In this document: in pieces, positions 1 to 10,350 of the stretch
Layout of the letters: each line of letters opens with the position of its first letter
How positions within the stretch are numbered: position 1 is the stretch's first letter
NCBI GenBank assembly: GCA_009193035.1
Contig: SWDT01000011.1
Location: 310,001 to 374,000 of the forward strand
Direction of reading: 5' to 3'
Origin: Halicephalobus mephisto
Lineage: Eukaryota; Nematoda; Chromadorea; Rhabditida; Panagrolaimidae
DNA length: 64,000 nucleotides
The notes under the pieces: generated by a model
Told to the model about the DNA's origin: nothing
Databases searched by the model: none
Seen by the model: the letters and a program-made list of their open reading frames with translations, nothing else
Translations under genes and position numbers: made by a program

Positions 1-139
1 GGACAACAATCCTCAAGAATACGTCCTCCCCAGCTGGTGGCGACTAGAACCAGGTGCTGAATATCGTGAGAGTGGATATATTCAACTTAGTGGTCCTGTT
101 CCTGAGATCAAGGAACTTAACCGTGAATATTGCGAGTAA
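1..139 (+). CDS. C-terminal exon of an unidentified protein (5' part outside window)
   Basis: An open frame beginning at base 2 runs 45 codons to a TAA at 137-139 and uses balanced, GC-richer codons (CCC AGC TGG TGG CGA) unlike the AT-rich DNA that follows at once. The peptide contains PSWWRLEPGAEYRESG and ends ELNREYCE. I do not recognise the family. The abrupt drop to AT-only sequence after the stop supports a true gene end. It converges on the UDP-glucuronosyltransferase gene on the opposite strand. The upstream exons and the splice frame cannot be seen here. Confidence 0.55.
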   Translation, partial: DNNPQEYVLPSWWRLEPGAEYRESGYIQLSGPVPEIKELNREYCE

Positions 140-539
140 TCGTGTCATTTTATAGGTTTGAATTAATGTTGATTATAGACCCAAGATATTGTTTCATATA
201 TAAAAAACTATATTTTTATGAATATAAGATTTAAATATATAATGAAATTACCGTATGGGAGTGTATATACAGTTGAATATTTAAAAATCTATATTGTTTT
301 GCTTAAATTGATGAAAATTGTCTGGATTTTTCAAATGAAGAATGAATTGAAAATGATGTTTTAGCACGAAAGTTCGAATTTTGGCTTCAAATTCTGATTT
401 TCAACTTTGACAAAACGGAATCTCGTTCCTACTTCTGACAGGACATAATTTATCTAATTTTCGAGGAAATGAAATGTATCTATTTACGAGGCGTTGGATA
501 TTTTTACTTTTAACTTGGATTTTTTAAATTGTATAGATC
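140..539. other. Intergenic, AT-rich, tail-to-tail spacer
   Basis: Between the end of the left-edge gene and the polyadenylation signal of the UDP-glucuronosyltransferase gene I see only AT-rich sequence and no supported gene. It must hold the 3' UTRs of both convergent genes. Confidence 0.6.
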
Positions 540-545
540 TTTATT
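540..545 (-). terminator. AATAAA polyadenylation signal of the UGT gene
   Basis: TTTATT on the + strand (AATAAA on the minus strand) lies about 70 bases past the UGT stop codon, a normal distance for a nematode 3' UTR. Confidence 0.55.
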
Positions 546-615
546 TGATAAACCAATTTTATTTTGAATTAGAAACAACTACAAGAGATCACTTGTCCCG
601 AAGGACTTCCGAGAA

Positions 616-3415
616 CTACTCTTGCTTCTGGTGGGAGACCCGGAAGAAAATACGAAGAATTCGTTTGACTAATCTAAATAATCCATAAGTTATTACTGTA
701 ATGATTAGTGCTAAAAAGGCGACAACATCGATAGAATAGAGTTGAATGAAACTGAGATGCCGTCCTTCCGATTGAAGAACCCCAGTGTCTCCAAATTGAG
801 CAGCGAATTCTGCGTATTTGACTACTTTCTCTTCTGAAGTCATTGGTTTCGCTTGGATCATCTTGGAGATCATCCTGGCTTTTTCCTTGAACTCAGGATT
901 CTCGATGATCTTCTTGATGGCGGCGACGATGGTCTCTTTTGTGATGTCATTTTTGTTGATAACAATAGCCGTCCCTTTCTGCTCGAGCATTTTGGCATTA
1001 TGGGGTTGATCAGCGAAAATAGGAATGCAGATCATCGGAACTCCTTTGGAAGCCCCTTCAGTGACAGAATTCATTCCTCCGTGAGAGATAAAAGCTAGAA
1101 GTTTCTCGTGTTCGAGAATCTCGTTCTGAGGCAGCCAGTCGAAAGTGAAGACGTTTTTGTACCCCTTGGCAATCTGGTCAGATTCCCGTTCGTACTTCCA
1201 GATGAAGCTGATGTCCGGGAATTCCGCGAACGCCCCGAGAAAGGCTTTCTTGTGCGCCTCTGGCATGAAATAACTCTGGGCAACACTGCCGAAGGAGAAG
1301 TAGACGACTCCCTTCTTAGAGGAGTTGAAAATCTCCTGGTACTTCTTCTCCAAGGGCTTCGATTGCACCTTCCCCAACCCTCCAATGTGGATCACTTTCG
1401 ACGTCATAGGACACACATAATCAACAATCTCGTCTGTGTTGACGAAGAAGAAGGCTGATTCTTTGACCATATTCTAAAATCGAAATTATTTTCATTAAAA
1501 AATAAAATACTTACCATAATACTAAATTCAGGGTATTTTTCTCTGATGGCATCTTCAGCAGAATCCAAAATCATTATGTCGCTAACTTTGACCTCGATAA
1601 TTAAGAAAATAAAGTTTGAAACTCTCTGGAAGAAATTCATTTTGGACGGAAAATCAGAGAAAACTGCAGGTTGAAATGAGGAAGCAACGGGGATTCCCAA
1701 AATCCGTCCAAACCCGGCGAACATGGATCCTCCGTGAGCAGCAATAACTTTCTTCAGACCGATGGCGTGGAAAACTCCGAATCCACAAGATTCAAAAAGT
1801 TCAGAAATTCCAAGGTCAAAATTTTCCTTTCTCAATTTTGAAAGATTTTCTTCATCATTCATGATTTCTAAAAATCTAATTACTTAAGTTAAAAATAAGA
1901 ATCAAACCTTTACAATAACTATTTTTGATCAAATATATTCGGCTGACCATAGGTCCTAATTTGCTGATTCCGTCCTGTTCCCAAATCATGTCTTGTTGAT
2001 TTTCGATGTCGGCGTCGACAGCGGCGGATTCGTTTTTCGGTTTGAAGTAGTATCTTACATTTTTATGAAAACTCCCGGTTCCTTTAATTTTATCATTTAC
2101 AATCGGCTGATATACGACCTAAAATTAGTATAATAATATATTTAATATAAAACTAAAATTATAAAAATTAAAAACTTTACGAAATTGTCCTGATGCGAAT
2201 TTTTGGAACTTTTTAGAAATGTCTAGAATCTAGGACTCGGAGGATATGATTGTCTGTGAATCAGTTCACTAAGTCGCCCAAAATGGCGAATCCATAGATT
2301 TTTTTCATTTTTTCGTGTCAGGACCATAAATTTAGTTTTTAGAGTTATTTATTGCTAAATCCACTTCTCGTTGTTACTTAATTGTTACAATATGTTTTAT
2401 TTTTTTCATCTTCATACTTAGCAATAATCACTTAGATGCATTTTTATATGAAAAATATCCTATTTTCATAGATTTATTTAGCCACAAGATAGTCAGTATT
2501 TTGCAGTAAAGTTTCATATATCGATTTGTAATTTCAGGTTAAAAATTATATATTTAGTGACAGAACTTGATTAAATAGTAAAACATATTTAATTCTGAAC
2601 CAAGGACTTGGAGAAAATCCGAAATGTACAACTACGAGATTGAGCAATTTAATTATCTATTCTTACATCACTGATGAGCCTCAGGTAAAATGATCAATTG
2701 CTCAGAATTCTTGTTACATTATTACAAGTGATAGATTCAAAAAATTATTTTTAAAATGTTTGTAAGATACATTGTAACTCATAGTTTGAGACAAATCTAG
2801 TTATACTGATGTGAAAAGTGAACCTTTTCGGGTTTTACATGCTCTATTATACAAATTGTTAAAAATAAATTTCTATCAATGGTTTGAAAAAAACTTTAAA
2901 AATTGCTGAAAGTAAGATTTGAATGGTCCTAACACGAAAAAATGAGAAATCTCAAGATTCGCCATTCTGGGCGAATTGGCGATATGTTCCTTAGACAATC
3001 GCTATAGCATTGTTTAACAAATTCGCCATTTTCAGCGAATTGGCGATATGTTCTATAAACAATCGTTATCGCATTGTTCAGTAAGTTCGCTATTCTGGGT
3101 GAATTGGTGATATGTTCTATAAACAATCATTATCGCACCTTTTTAAGAAACTTGGAAATTTTTAAAATTATCTAAAATAAAAAATTCTATGAGATTCTGA
3201 CATATTTTAAATTTCTAGGAAGTACCGAGGTTTTAGTATTTTTGAATTGTAAGAAATAAACCTACAACATCGTGTCCGGCTGCGGCCAAAGTATCCGCGA
3301 CTTTTCCGTTAAAAGTAACATGACTTTTTCCGAATTTTGGATTAAAATAAAGGATTTTGAATCCAGAAACGAAATCAGAAAATCCAAAAAGAAAAAGTAA
3401 AATGAAAAATTTCAT
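616..3415 (-). CDS. UDP-glucuronosyltransferase (GT1 family, ER type I membrane protein)
   Basis: The enzyme transfers sugar from a UDP-sugar to small lipophilic substrates in the ER lumen (phase II detoxification). Exons on the minus strand are 3415-3266, 2118-1908, 1867-1515 and 1473-616, all with GT/AG borders. They give 523 residues, the usual family length. Residues 1-18 are a signal peptide. His32 sits where the family's catalytic histidine lies. The exon 1-2 join restores GHDVVVYQP, typical of the family. The UDPGT signature spans about 351-394 (WLPQNEIL, FISHGG, GVPMICIPIFADQ). A transmembrane helix at about 485-506 is followed by a short basic cytosolic tail. No break or missing key residue is visible. 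Intron 1 (1147 bp) carries two repeats described separately. Substrate and orthology are unknown because nematodes have many ugt paralogues. Confidence 0.93.
2690..2940 (+). repeat. Dispersed ~250-bp repeat, copy 1 (in UGT intron 1)
   Basis: This segment matches the reverse complement of 9232-9505 nearly end to end. Shared stretches include TGCTCTATTATACAAATTG, the block around TCAATGGTTTGAA, and TTGCTGAAAGTAAGATTTGA, ending at a copy of the motif GGTCCTAACACGAAAAA. It is probably a decayed non-autonomous mobile element. I cannot define its ends exactly. Confidence 0.7.
2957..3139. repeat. Three ~64-bp tandem palindromic units (UGT intron 1)
   Basis: Units begin near 2957, 3021 and 3084. Each carries a short palindrome of the form TCGCCATTYTSRGCGAATTGGCGA followed by ATATGTTCYNTARACAATCGYTATCGC. 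A related fragment (GTCGCCCAAAATGGCGAA) occurs alone near 2273. Confidence 0.75.
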
Positions 3416-3436
3416 CCTTGACTGCAAGAGTAAAAA
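3416..3436 (-). promoter_or_regulatory. Probable spliced-leader acceptor of the UGT gene
   Basis: On the minus strand TTTTTACTCTTGCAG ends six bases before the start codon at 3415. This is the typical position for a trans-splice site and it supports the chosen start over the in-frame Met 26 codons upstream. No outron mapping is possible from sequence alone. Confidence 0.5.
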
Positions 3437-4144
3437 TTGATGTTTTATAGAGCAAAAAGTGGTTCTTATGTAGTTTCGACACAAACTATGCACAAAATTA
3501 ACAACCTAAACAAAATAGACAAAATCGATTTTAAATTTTAGGAATCACTGATCACGATAACAAAAAAATTGAGTATTTTTTGTGTTCAAATCTGAATTTT
3601 TCTCAAGTCGGTTAATTAACGATCAAAGAACAATTTAAAAAATTTTTATTATCATGATTTTTGAAACTGATTTTTTTTTTAAAATAATTAATTTTGCAAA
3701 AAAAAATAATTCAAGAGTTAAATTTTAAAATTATCAAAAACGATTGACTATATGTAATTTAAAAACTCTTAAAAACAATTTTTTAAATTTTTTATATATA
3801 AATTAATTTTTTTTTCCAATTTCAACGATAATGAAAATAATTTAAAATTTTTTTTGTCATTAATTTTCGGAATTTTCTTGTTTAAAAAATAAAAATAAAA
3901 TAAGATTTAATGTATTTTAAATAAATTTCTAAATTGGTAATTTGAAATTTCGTAATCGATCACATTAGAAAAATTCAAAAATTACTTTTATTATTAAACA
4001 TTCTCGACACGAATTTGGAATTTTCTAAGAGCCAAAATAATTTTAAAAATTGTTTTATTTTTACATTATTTCGTAATCAATATTCTTAAAAATCTACACT
4101 GTCCAGACGAATCTGAAAACTTCTAACTTAAAATCACACTGGAT
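3437..4144. other. Intergenic AT-rich DNA
   Basis: No gene supported. It should contain the UGT outron and promoter on its left end. An isolated CTCGACACGAATTTGGAA motif occurs near 4003, a member of the dispersed motif family described in the findings. Confidence 0.5.
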
Positions 4145-6077
4145 ATACACAAAAATAATAACTTTTGGTTTTATAAAAATTGCGAAATGTGATAATCGTC
4201 ACATTTTAAAAAATATTTGACATTTGTGACGAAAAATGAAACATAATAGTGACGATTCGTATTTGTTACTGTACCAAAAGTTACTTTTTTGTGTTGATAT
4301 ATGAATACATTAAAATGGCTCTGATTTATTAGATATATTAAATTCAATATATAGTTGTATCAAATTCACACAAAAAAGTAACTTTTAGTCTTGTAAAAAC
4401 TGCAAAATGTGATAATCGTCACATTTTAAAAAATATTTGACATTTGTGACGAAAAATGAAACATAATAGTGACGATTCGTATTTGTTACTGTACCAAAAG
4501 TTACTTTTTTGTGTTGATATATGAATACATTAAAATGGCTCTGATTTATTAGATATATTAGATTCAATATATAGTTGTATCAAGTACACACAAAAAAGTA
4601 ACTTTTAGTCCCGTAAAAACTGCGAAATGTGATAATCGTCACATTTTTTAAAATATTTGACATTTGTAATGAAAAATAAAACATAATAGTGACGATTTTC
4701 ATTTGTTACTGTACCAAAAGTTACTTTTTTGTGTTGATATATGAATACATTAAAATGGCTCTGATTTATTAGATATATTAGATTCAATATATAATTGTAT
4801 CAAATTCACACAAAAAAGTAACTTTTAGTCTTGTAAAAACTGCAAAATGTGACAATCGTCACATTTTAAAAAATATTTGACATTTGTGACGAAAAATGAA
4901 ACATAATAGTGACGATTCGTATAATGAAAATAAAAACATAATAGTGACGATTTCATTTGTTACTGTACCAAAATTACTTTTTTGTGTTGATATATGAATA
5001 CATTAAAATGGCTCTGATTTATTAGATATATTAGATTCAATATATAATTGTATCAAATTCACACAAAAAAGAACTTTTAGTCTTGTAAAAACTGCAAAAT
5101 GTGACAATCGTCACATTTTAAAAAATATTTGACATTTGTGACGAAAAATGAAACATAATAGTGACGATTCGTATTTGTTACTGTACCAAAAGTTATCTTT
5201 TTGTTGATATATGATAATACATAAAATGGCTCTGATTTATTAGATATATTAGATTCAATATATAGTTGTATCAAGTACACACAAAAAAGTAACTTTTAGT
5301 CCGTAAAAACTGCGAAATGTGATAATCGTCACATTTTTAAAATATTTGACATTTGTAATGAAAAATAAAACATAATAGTGACGATTTTCATTTGTTACTG
5401 TACCAAAAGTTACTTTTTTGTGTTGAATATATGAATACATTAAAATGGCTCTGATTTATTAGATATATAGATTCAATATATAATTGTATCAAATTCACAC
5501 AAAAAAGTAACTTTTAGTCTTGTAAAAACTGCAAAATGTGAAATCGTCACATTTTAAAAAATTTGACATTTGTGAGAAAAATAAACATAATAGTGACGAT
5601 TCTATTTGTTACTGTACCAAAAGTTACTTTTTTGTGTTGATATATGAATACATTAAAATGGCTCTGATTTATTAGATATATTAGATTCAATATATAGTTG
5701 TATCAAGTACACACAAAAAAGTAACTTTTAGTCCCGTAAAAACTGCGAAATGTGATAATCGTCACATTTTTTAAAATATTTGACATTTGTAATGAAAAAT
5801 AAAACATAATAGTGACGATTTTCATTTGTTACTGTACCAAAAGTTACTTTTTTGTGTTGATATATGAATACATTAAAATGGCTCTGATTTATTAGATATA
5901 TTAGATTCAATATATAGTTGTATCAAGTACACACAAAAAAGTAACTTTTAGTCCCGTAAAAACCACGAAATGTGATAATCGTCACATTTTTTAAAATATT
6001 TGACATTTTTAATGAAAAATAAAACATAATAGTGACGATTTTCATTTGTTACTGTACCAAAAGTTACTTTTTTGCGT
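4145..6077. repeat. Satellite of nine ~220-bp units built on a terminal-inverted-repeat element
   Basis: The marker ATTTGTTACTGTACC recurs at 4261, 4481, 4701, 4955, 5173, 5390, 5604, 5824 and 6044. Each unit holds an inverted pair, for example ACACAAAAAAGTAACTTTTA (4368-4387) against AAAAGTTACTTTTTTGTGT (4497-4515), plus an inner near-palindrome around AAATGTGATAATCGTCACATTT. A ~75-bp linker (GGCTCTGATTTATTAGATAT region) separates them. Two subtypes can be told apart by ATTCGTATT versus ATTTTCATT. A decayed fragment of the unit also lies in nlp-40 intron 2 near 17085-17120. The open frames inside the units are repeat artefacts. Confidence 0.93.
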
Positions 6078-6162
6078 AAGGGTCTTTGAAGGTCAATAAT
6101 CACACAGAATTTTAATACAAATTTCAACTAACATTACAGTAATTCCCTGAGGATTAGAGTGT

Positions 6163-6168
6163 TTTATT
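6163..6168 (-). terminator. AATAAA on minus strand right after the MFS transporter stop
   Basis: TTTATT on the + strand lies only 3-8 bases past the stop codon at 6171-6173. If used, the 3' UTR would be extremely short. The nearby satellite ends less than 100 bp further on, so room for a longer UTR outside repeats is small. Confidence 0.35.
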
Positions 6169-6170
6169 TT

Positions 6171-8702
6171 CTAAGAAGTTTTTGATTTTTCAACAATAGG
6201 GAAGAGATATCCTATGGTTAAAGCCAAAGTTGATCCTAGAACTCCCAAAAATCCTAAAACATGGAATCCGTAAGTCTGGAGGACGAATCCTCCGATGGCA
6301 GGAGCTATTGCTTGGAGGAAAGTGAAGGCAGAAGTGGATAATCCCAACATCAAGGCCTGATCTTTGGGTTCGACCGCGGAACTTAGAAGGCTTTCCGAGA
6401 CAGGATTGATCGTTCCCATCGCGAACGAGAAGGCCGGAATCAGGATTGCCAATTGATAATAATGGACAAAATAACAAAATTGAAGTGTGGCTATTATCTG
6501 AAATCATCCGTGAATTCGATTAACCATAACATTAAAAATTAAAAAATTAATAATATTGCGAAATTTACAATCACGAATCCAGAATTTTTAAAAATTAAAA
6601 TTTCAAACACAATTTGAAAATTTCCGAAAAATTTGAAAATTTTTGAAAATTTTCGAAAACTTCAGAATCTTGAAATTTTGGAAGATTTTAGAAATTTTTA
6701 AATAATTCTGGAAGATTATAGAAAATATTATGAATTTTATGACGATTCTTAAAATTTCTGTTGTGGTTTTAAAGATTCAGTAATTTTTCAAAGGATTCTA
6801 GAAAGTTCTAAAAACTTCTCTAAGATCCTGAAAAGTTTAAGAACCTTTTAATTAAATTGCATAAAATTCTGTTTTAGATTTTAAAAATTTTAAAAAACTC
6901 CGAAAAATTTTCAATGATTTTAAAAATTTTTTTAATTTTAAAAAACTCTGAAAAATTCTAATAAATCATGAAAAATTTTAGAAATTTTTAAACAATTTTG
7001 GAAAATTCCAAGAAATTTTAAAAGAGTTTAGAAATTTTTGGAAATTATAAAAAATTTTAGAAACTTCTAAGAAATTTGAATATTATGAAATCCTTACAAA
7101 AGCGAAAATTCCCATAATGATGAGCTGAGATTCGGAGAACTTCTTCCTCAACGAAGGAAGTACGACGGCGCTGACGACCATCAGACTCAGACCCATGACC
7201 ATCTGGAGTACCGAATTTTCTTTCTGGGTGACGGAAAATTCCTCGATGAGATAAAGTTGGAGAACGACGAAACCGAGCAAACCGGACAAAACAGAAATGT
7301 TTTTTTGCAAGAAGATACTGAGGACGTTTTCCTTCTTCACTAGCTCGATTGCGGTGTTCCAATTGAATTCTCCGTTTTTTTGATGCATTTCTTTTTCCGG
7401 AATGAAGAATTGTGTCAACCAAACTGCGATGACAGAAAGTCCGATTCCGGCATAGAGAGAACCGGATTCTGAATACGTCGCTGCGAAGCCGTTGATCAAA
7501 GGAGCCAGAACGAAGCTGATTCCGAAACAAAGTCCTATTTTGCCGAAGGCATTCGTCCTCTCCTCCCCCGGTCGGGTCAACTCCGCCAAGAGGGATTTGT
7601 GGGCTTGCATCCCTTGCATCAGAAATCCCGGAAATCTGCTCAAGAAAAGACCAGCAGGATTCTGAAACAAATTTCATCATCATCAAAGTCATAAAAATCA
7701 AAAATTAATTTTAAAATTTTTTCGAAAAAAATTTTCAATGTTTTATTTTATCAAAATTGAAGATCAAATTCCGGACTTTTCAGTTCCAAAAGCTTGAAAT
7801 AGATTTTTGAAAATCTCGATTTTTATTAATTTTTATTGTTGGATCGGGCATCTATTCTTAATAGGAAGCGCAACCGACAGGGAACGCTTGGTCCTGAACG
7901 GATTGTTTTGGTACCAATAGGAAACGCTTGGTCCTGAACGGATTGTTTTGGTACCAATAGGAAATGCTTGGTCCTGAACAGATTGTTTTAGCACCTACAG
8001 GAAACGCTTGGTCCCGAACGGATTGTTTTAGCACCGACAGGGAATACTTGGTCCCGAACAGATTGTTTTAGCACCGACAGGGAACGTTTGGTCTCAAACG
8101 GATTGTTTTGGTACCAATAGGAAACGCTTGGTCCCGAACGGATTGTTTTGGTACCAATAGGAAACGCTTGGTCCCGAACGGATTGTTTTGGTACCAATAG
8201 GAAACGCTTGGTCCTGAACAGATTGTTTTAGCATCTACAAGAGGACATACAGTTCCTCTTCGCGCGAAGTGGAGTTGTTTGTGTTTATGTCGATTTCGAC
8301 GTAGTATTTTGTATTGTCCCTAAGGCATTTATTTAGTAAACCTTTTCTATACTATTTTCTCTTCTCATCTAGACGTGGGTCACTCGGCATGACAGATATA
8401 ACATTTATAACAATCTCAATTTGTAAAAAACTCACATTAAAAACTATCAAAGTCATGCACATGACGATGGTCATGGTGTTGCAGATGTGGAGACTCAGCT
8501 TCAGCCCGAGTTTGTTGATCAGAACCCCGAAAACGGGTCCTCCCAGGATCTGCAGAGTCCCAAAGAGTGTCTGGGAAACTCCGAAAACAGCATCGTTCAC
8601 GTTTTGTTTTTTGGCGATGAAGGGCAAATCGAATTGTTGAATAAAAAAAGCAACAGTATGAAAAGTAAAAATTACATAAGTAACAAAAATTTCGTTTTTC
8701 AT
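6171..8702 (-). CDS. Major facilitator superfamily transporter, SLC22A18/TetA-like
   Basis: A predicted multi-pass membrane transporter, probably a drug/H+ antiporter-type or organic-cation carrier; the substrate is unknown. Exons on the minus strand are 8702-8436, 7661-7098 and 6497-6171, all phase 0 with GT/AG borders, giving 385 residues. Helices 1-3 come from exon 1 (FTFHTVAFFIQQFDLPFIA, then GVSQTLFGTLQILGGPVFG). Exon 2 starts with the helix-4 arginine motif (LFLSRFPGFLMQGMQAHK) and spans helices 5-9. Exon 3 supplies the last helices (FSFAMGTINPVSESLLSSAV). The order of these segments resembles human SLC22A18. It is somewhat shorter than that ~420-residue protein, so a small missed exon cannot be excluded. 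Intron 1 contains a 40-bp minisatellite. The SLC22A18 match is from memory; MFS membership is much safer than the subfamily. Confidence 0.83.
7855..8245. repeat. 40-bp minisatellite, about nine copies (MFS transporter intron 1)
   Basis: The unit is roughly GGTCCTGAACGGATTGTTTT then GGTACCAATAGGAAACGCTT, recurring every 40 bases from about 7890. Two variants alternate, one with GGTACCAATAGGAAA and one with AGCACCGACAGGGAA. The first ten bases are a version of the dispersed GGTCYYGAMACGA motif. A weak open frame through it is a repeat artefact. Confidence 0.92.
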
Positions 8703-9231
8703 TATTCAATAAAACTCCAGAAATGTCCGCAAATAGCAGTTCAGGTTTTCAGAAAAAACGTTATCAATATTAAAAAAGATCAATCAAAAATTGGAGAACA
8801 GAACGAAACACACGAAAGAAACAAATTTTCCAGACGAAAGTTGTGACTGTTTTGATGTTTATTTAAAGTTTATAGTTTCTAGACTCCGCTTGAGAAAACA
8901 AGAAACCTCTGAAGAGTTATATCATCATTCAATCGTACTACCACAAAAAATAAGAATTTCATCACACAATTGTTTCAACACAAATTTTTGATTTTTCAGT
9001 TAAGACCAAAAAGTTGAAAGTTGTTTATCTAAATTATTATAAAATAATTATAAAATTATGAATAATACTATCAAAAAATAAAAACTTCACTACAAAATTG
9101 TCTTTAAGTGGATTTTTGATTTTTTCAGTTAAGACCAAAAAGTTGACAGTCGTTTACATGGAGCATTCTCACTTTGTTGAAAAAAATAGATAGTCATCTT
9201 TTTTCGGTCAAGTGGGGACGTTCCAAATTTT
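8703..9231. other. Upstream of the MFS transporter, AT-rich
   Basis: Holds the presumed promoter of the minus-strand transporter. Two copies of a ~125-bp segment ending TTTTCAGTTAAGACCAAAAAGTTGA lie near 8960-9025 and 9095-9150. No gene supported. Confidence 0.45.
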
Positions 9232-9505
9232 GAGATTTCACTTTTTTTCGTATTAGGATCATTCAAATCTTACTTTCAGCAATTTTTAAAATTCTTCAAA
9301 CCATTGATGGAAATTTATTTTTAACAATTTGTATAATAGAGCATTTAGAAATTAAAAATACTTTTCACATTAGTATTATTAAATTTGTTTTAAATTATGA
9401 GTTGTGATGTATTTTATCAACATTTTAAAGGAAATTTTGTGAATTTATCAATTGCCATAATTTTAATAATGTAATTAATAATGGATGATTGCTCAATTTT
9501 ATTGA
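9232..9505 (-). repeat. Dispersed ~250-bp repeat, copy 2 (inverted relative to copy 1)
   Basis: This is the reverse complement of 2690-2940, with about the same order of landmarks: TTCGTATTAGGATCATTCAA, CTTACTTTCAGCAATTTTTA, CAATTTGTATAATAGAGCAT, ACTTTTCACATTAGTATTAT. It starts at a copy of the dispersed GGTCCTAACACGAA motif. Confidence 0.7.
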
Positions 9506-9545
9506 TTGAAAGTGCGATGAATAAATTAAAAAAATAAAATTAATA

Positions 9546-9731
9546 ATGGATCTGAACAGTTCGTCACTTTATATAATGCTTGTCAGTGATATTGGAGTAC
9601 ATGACTGTCGTGGACGCATAATCCCCATGACCGGAGATATTCAGAACACTGAAGACTTAACAGTCCCTTCTCTCCACGGAGGAGTACAAAAGGGAACACT
9701 TCGGTGTATGGGGTGTCCTCCCCGGGTGTAG
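9546..9731 (+). other. Isolated GC-richer segment of unknown nature, with a 61-codon ORF
   Basis: Between a dispersed repeat and a hairpin element lies ~185 bp with several CpG steps and G/C runs (ACTGTCGTGGACGCATAATC, GGTGTCCTCCCCGGGTGTAG) that differs strongly from its surroundings. An ATG ORF fills it, but the peptide (ending CMGCPPRV) matches nothing I know, and there is no clear splice context. It could be part of a mobile element, an RNA gene or a stray exon. I do not recognise it as a spliceosomal RNA, 5S or SL RNA. Confidence 0.3.
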
Positions 9732-9767
9732 TTCTGATATTAATAATATTGTTTCTATATTATTTTA

Positions 9768-9970
9768 GCACTTAGGGAGCTAGCCTAAAATACATAAGGC
9801 TTACAGGGAAAGGGGATCCCAGAAAAGTACCATGTAAGCCTTATATATTTTAGGTTAGTTTCCTTATAGGTTATTTTAGTTTTTTTTAATTTAGGGAGCT
9901 TACCTAAAACATGTAAGGCTTACGTGGCACTTTTCTGGGCCCCCTCCCCCTTACATATTTTAGACAAGTT
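9768..9970. repeat. Hairpin element: two inverted-repeat units of the TAAGGCTTAC family
   Basis: Arms of the form AGCCTAAAATACATAAGGCTTAC are followed after a GC-rich loop by GTAAGCCTTATATATTTTAGG, and the arrangement repeats once more. The same family occurs three times in tandem at 42306-42640. Probably a foldback or MITE-type element. Confidence 0.8.
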
Positions 9971-10134
9971 CCCTTAGGACTTTATCGAACGTTTCAAAGC
10001 AATTACAATATATGATTACAAACATGATACACTCAGACTTTGGGTTTTTCTCCTCTATTTTTCGCTTGCGTTCGCGCATCTCAGCCTTTCTGATTATCTT
10101 CAGGAAATTCTTCCTCTTGTGAAGAGAATTACGT

Positions 10135-10350
10135 ATTCTACTTTTTCTTCTGATCGGGACCAGATATTGAGAGTAGCGATTCACCACAAAGCAAAAAAAC
10201 GCAACAATTTATCACTTAAAAATATAATAATAACTACAAAAGTTTCTCCGTCCGCGTCTTCTTTCTTTCGTTGCGAGACCCTTCTTTCTCCGTTTTTCCT
10301 CTTTTACGTGGGCGCGGAACGGGTATTCTTTTGGCCTTCTCTTTATTTCC
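10135..10350 (+). repeat. Dispersed repeat pair, copy 1 (homologue lies upstream of nlp-40)
   Basis: From GGGACCAGATATTGAGAG to GGTATTCTTTTGGCCTTCTC the sequence parallels 15075-15290 in order: GACCAGATA, an AT-rich middle, a CCGCGTCTT/CCGCGCTTT block, TTTCGTTGCGAGAC/TTTCGTTGCGGGAC, TTTTTCCTCTTTTACGTG, GGGCGCGGAAC/AGCGCGAAAC and TTTGGCCTTC. Both copies are CpG-rich for this window. Open frames on the minus strand here look basic only because the strand is purine-rich. Confidence 0.75.

Noticed and set aside
2671..2690. CTGATGAG word resembling a hammerhead ribozyme core
   Set aside because: The needed GAAA after stem II and a matching cleavage triplet with stems I and III are missing.
4385..5910. 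Several ~60-codon ORFs on the minus strand with near-identical products
   Set aside because: They are the same frame through each satellite unit, lack splice context and differ by the unit's point changes only.
7988..8197. 69-codon minus-strand ORF with repeating KQSVRDQ-type words
   Set aside because: It is a read-through of the 40-bp minisatellite. A 40-bp period shifts frame each unit, giving the apparent three-unit protein repeat.
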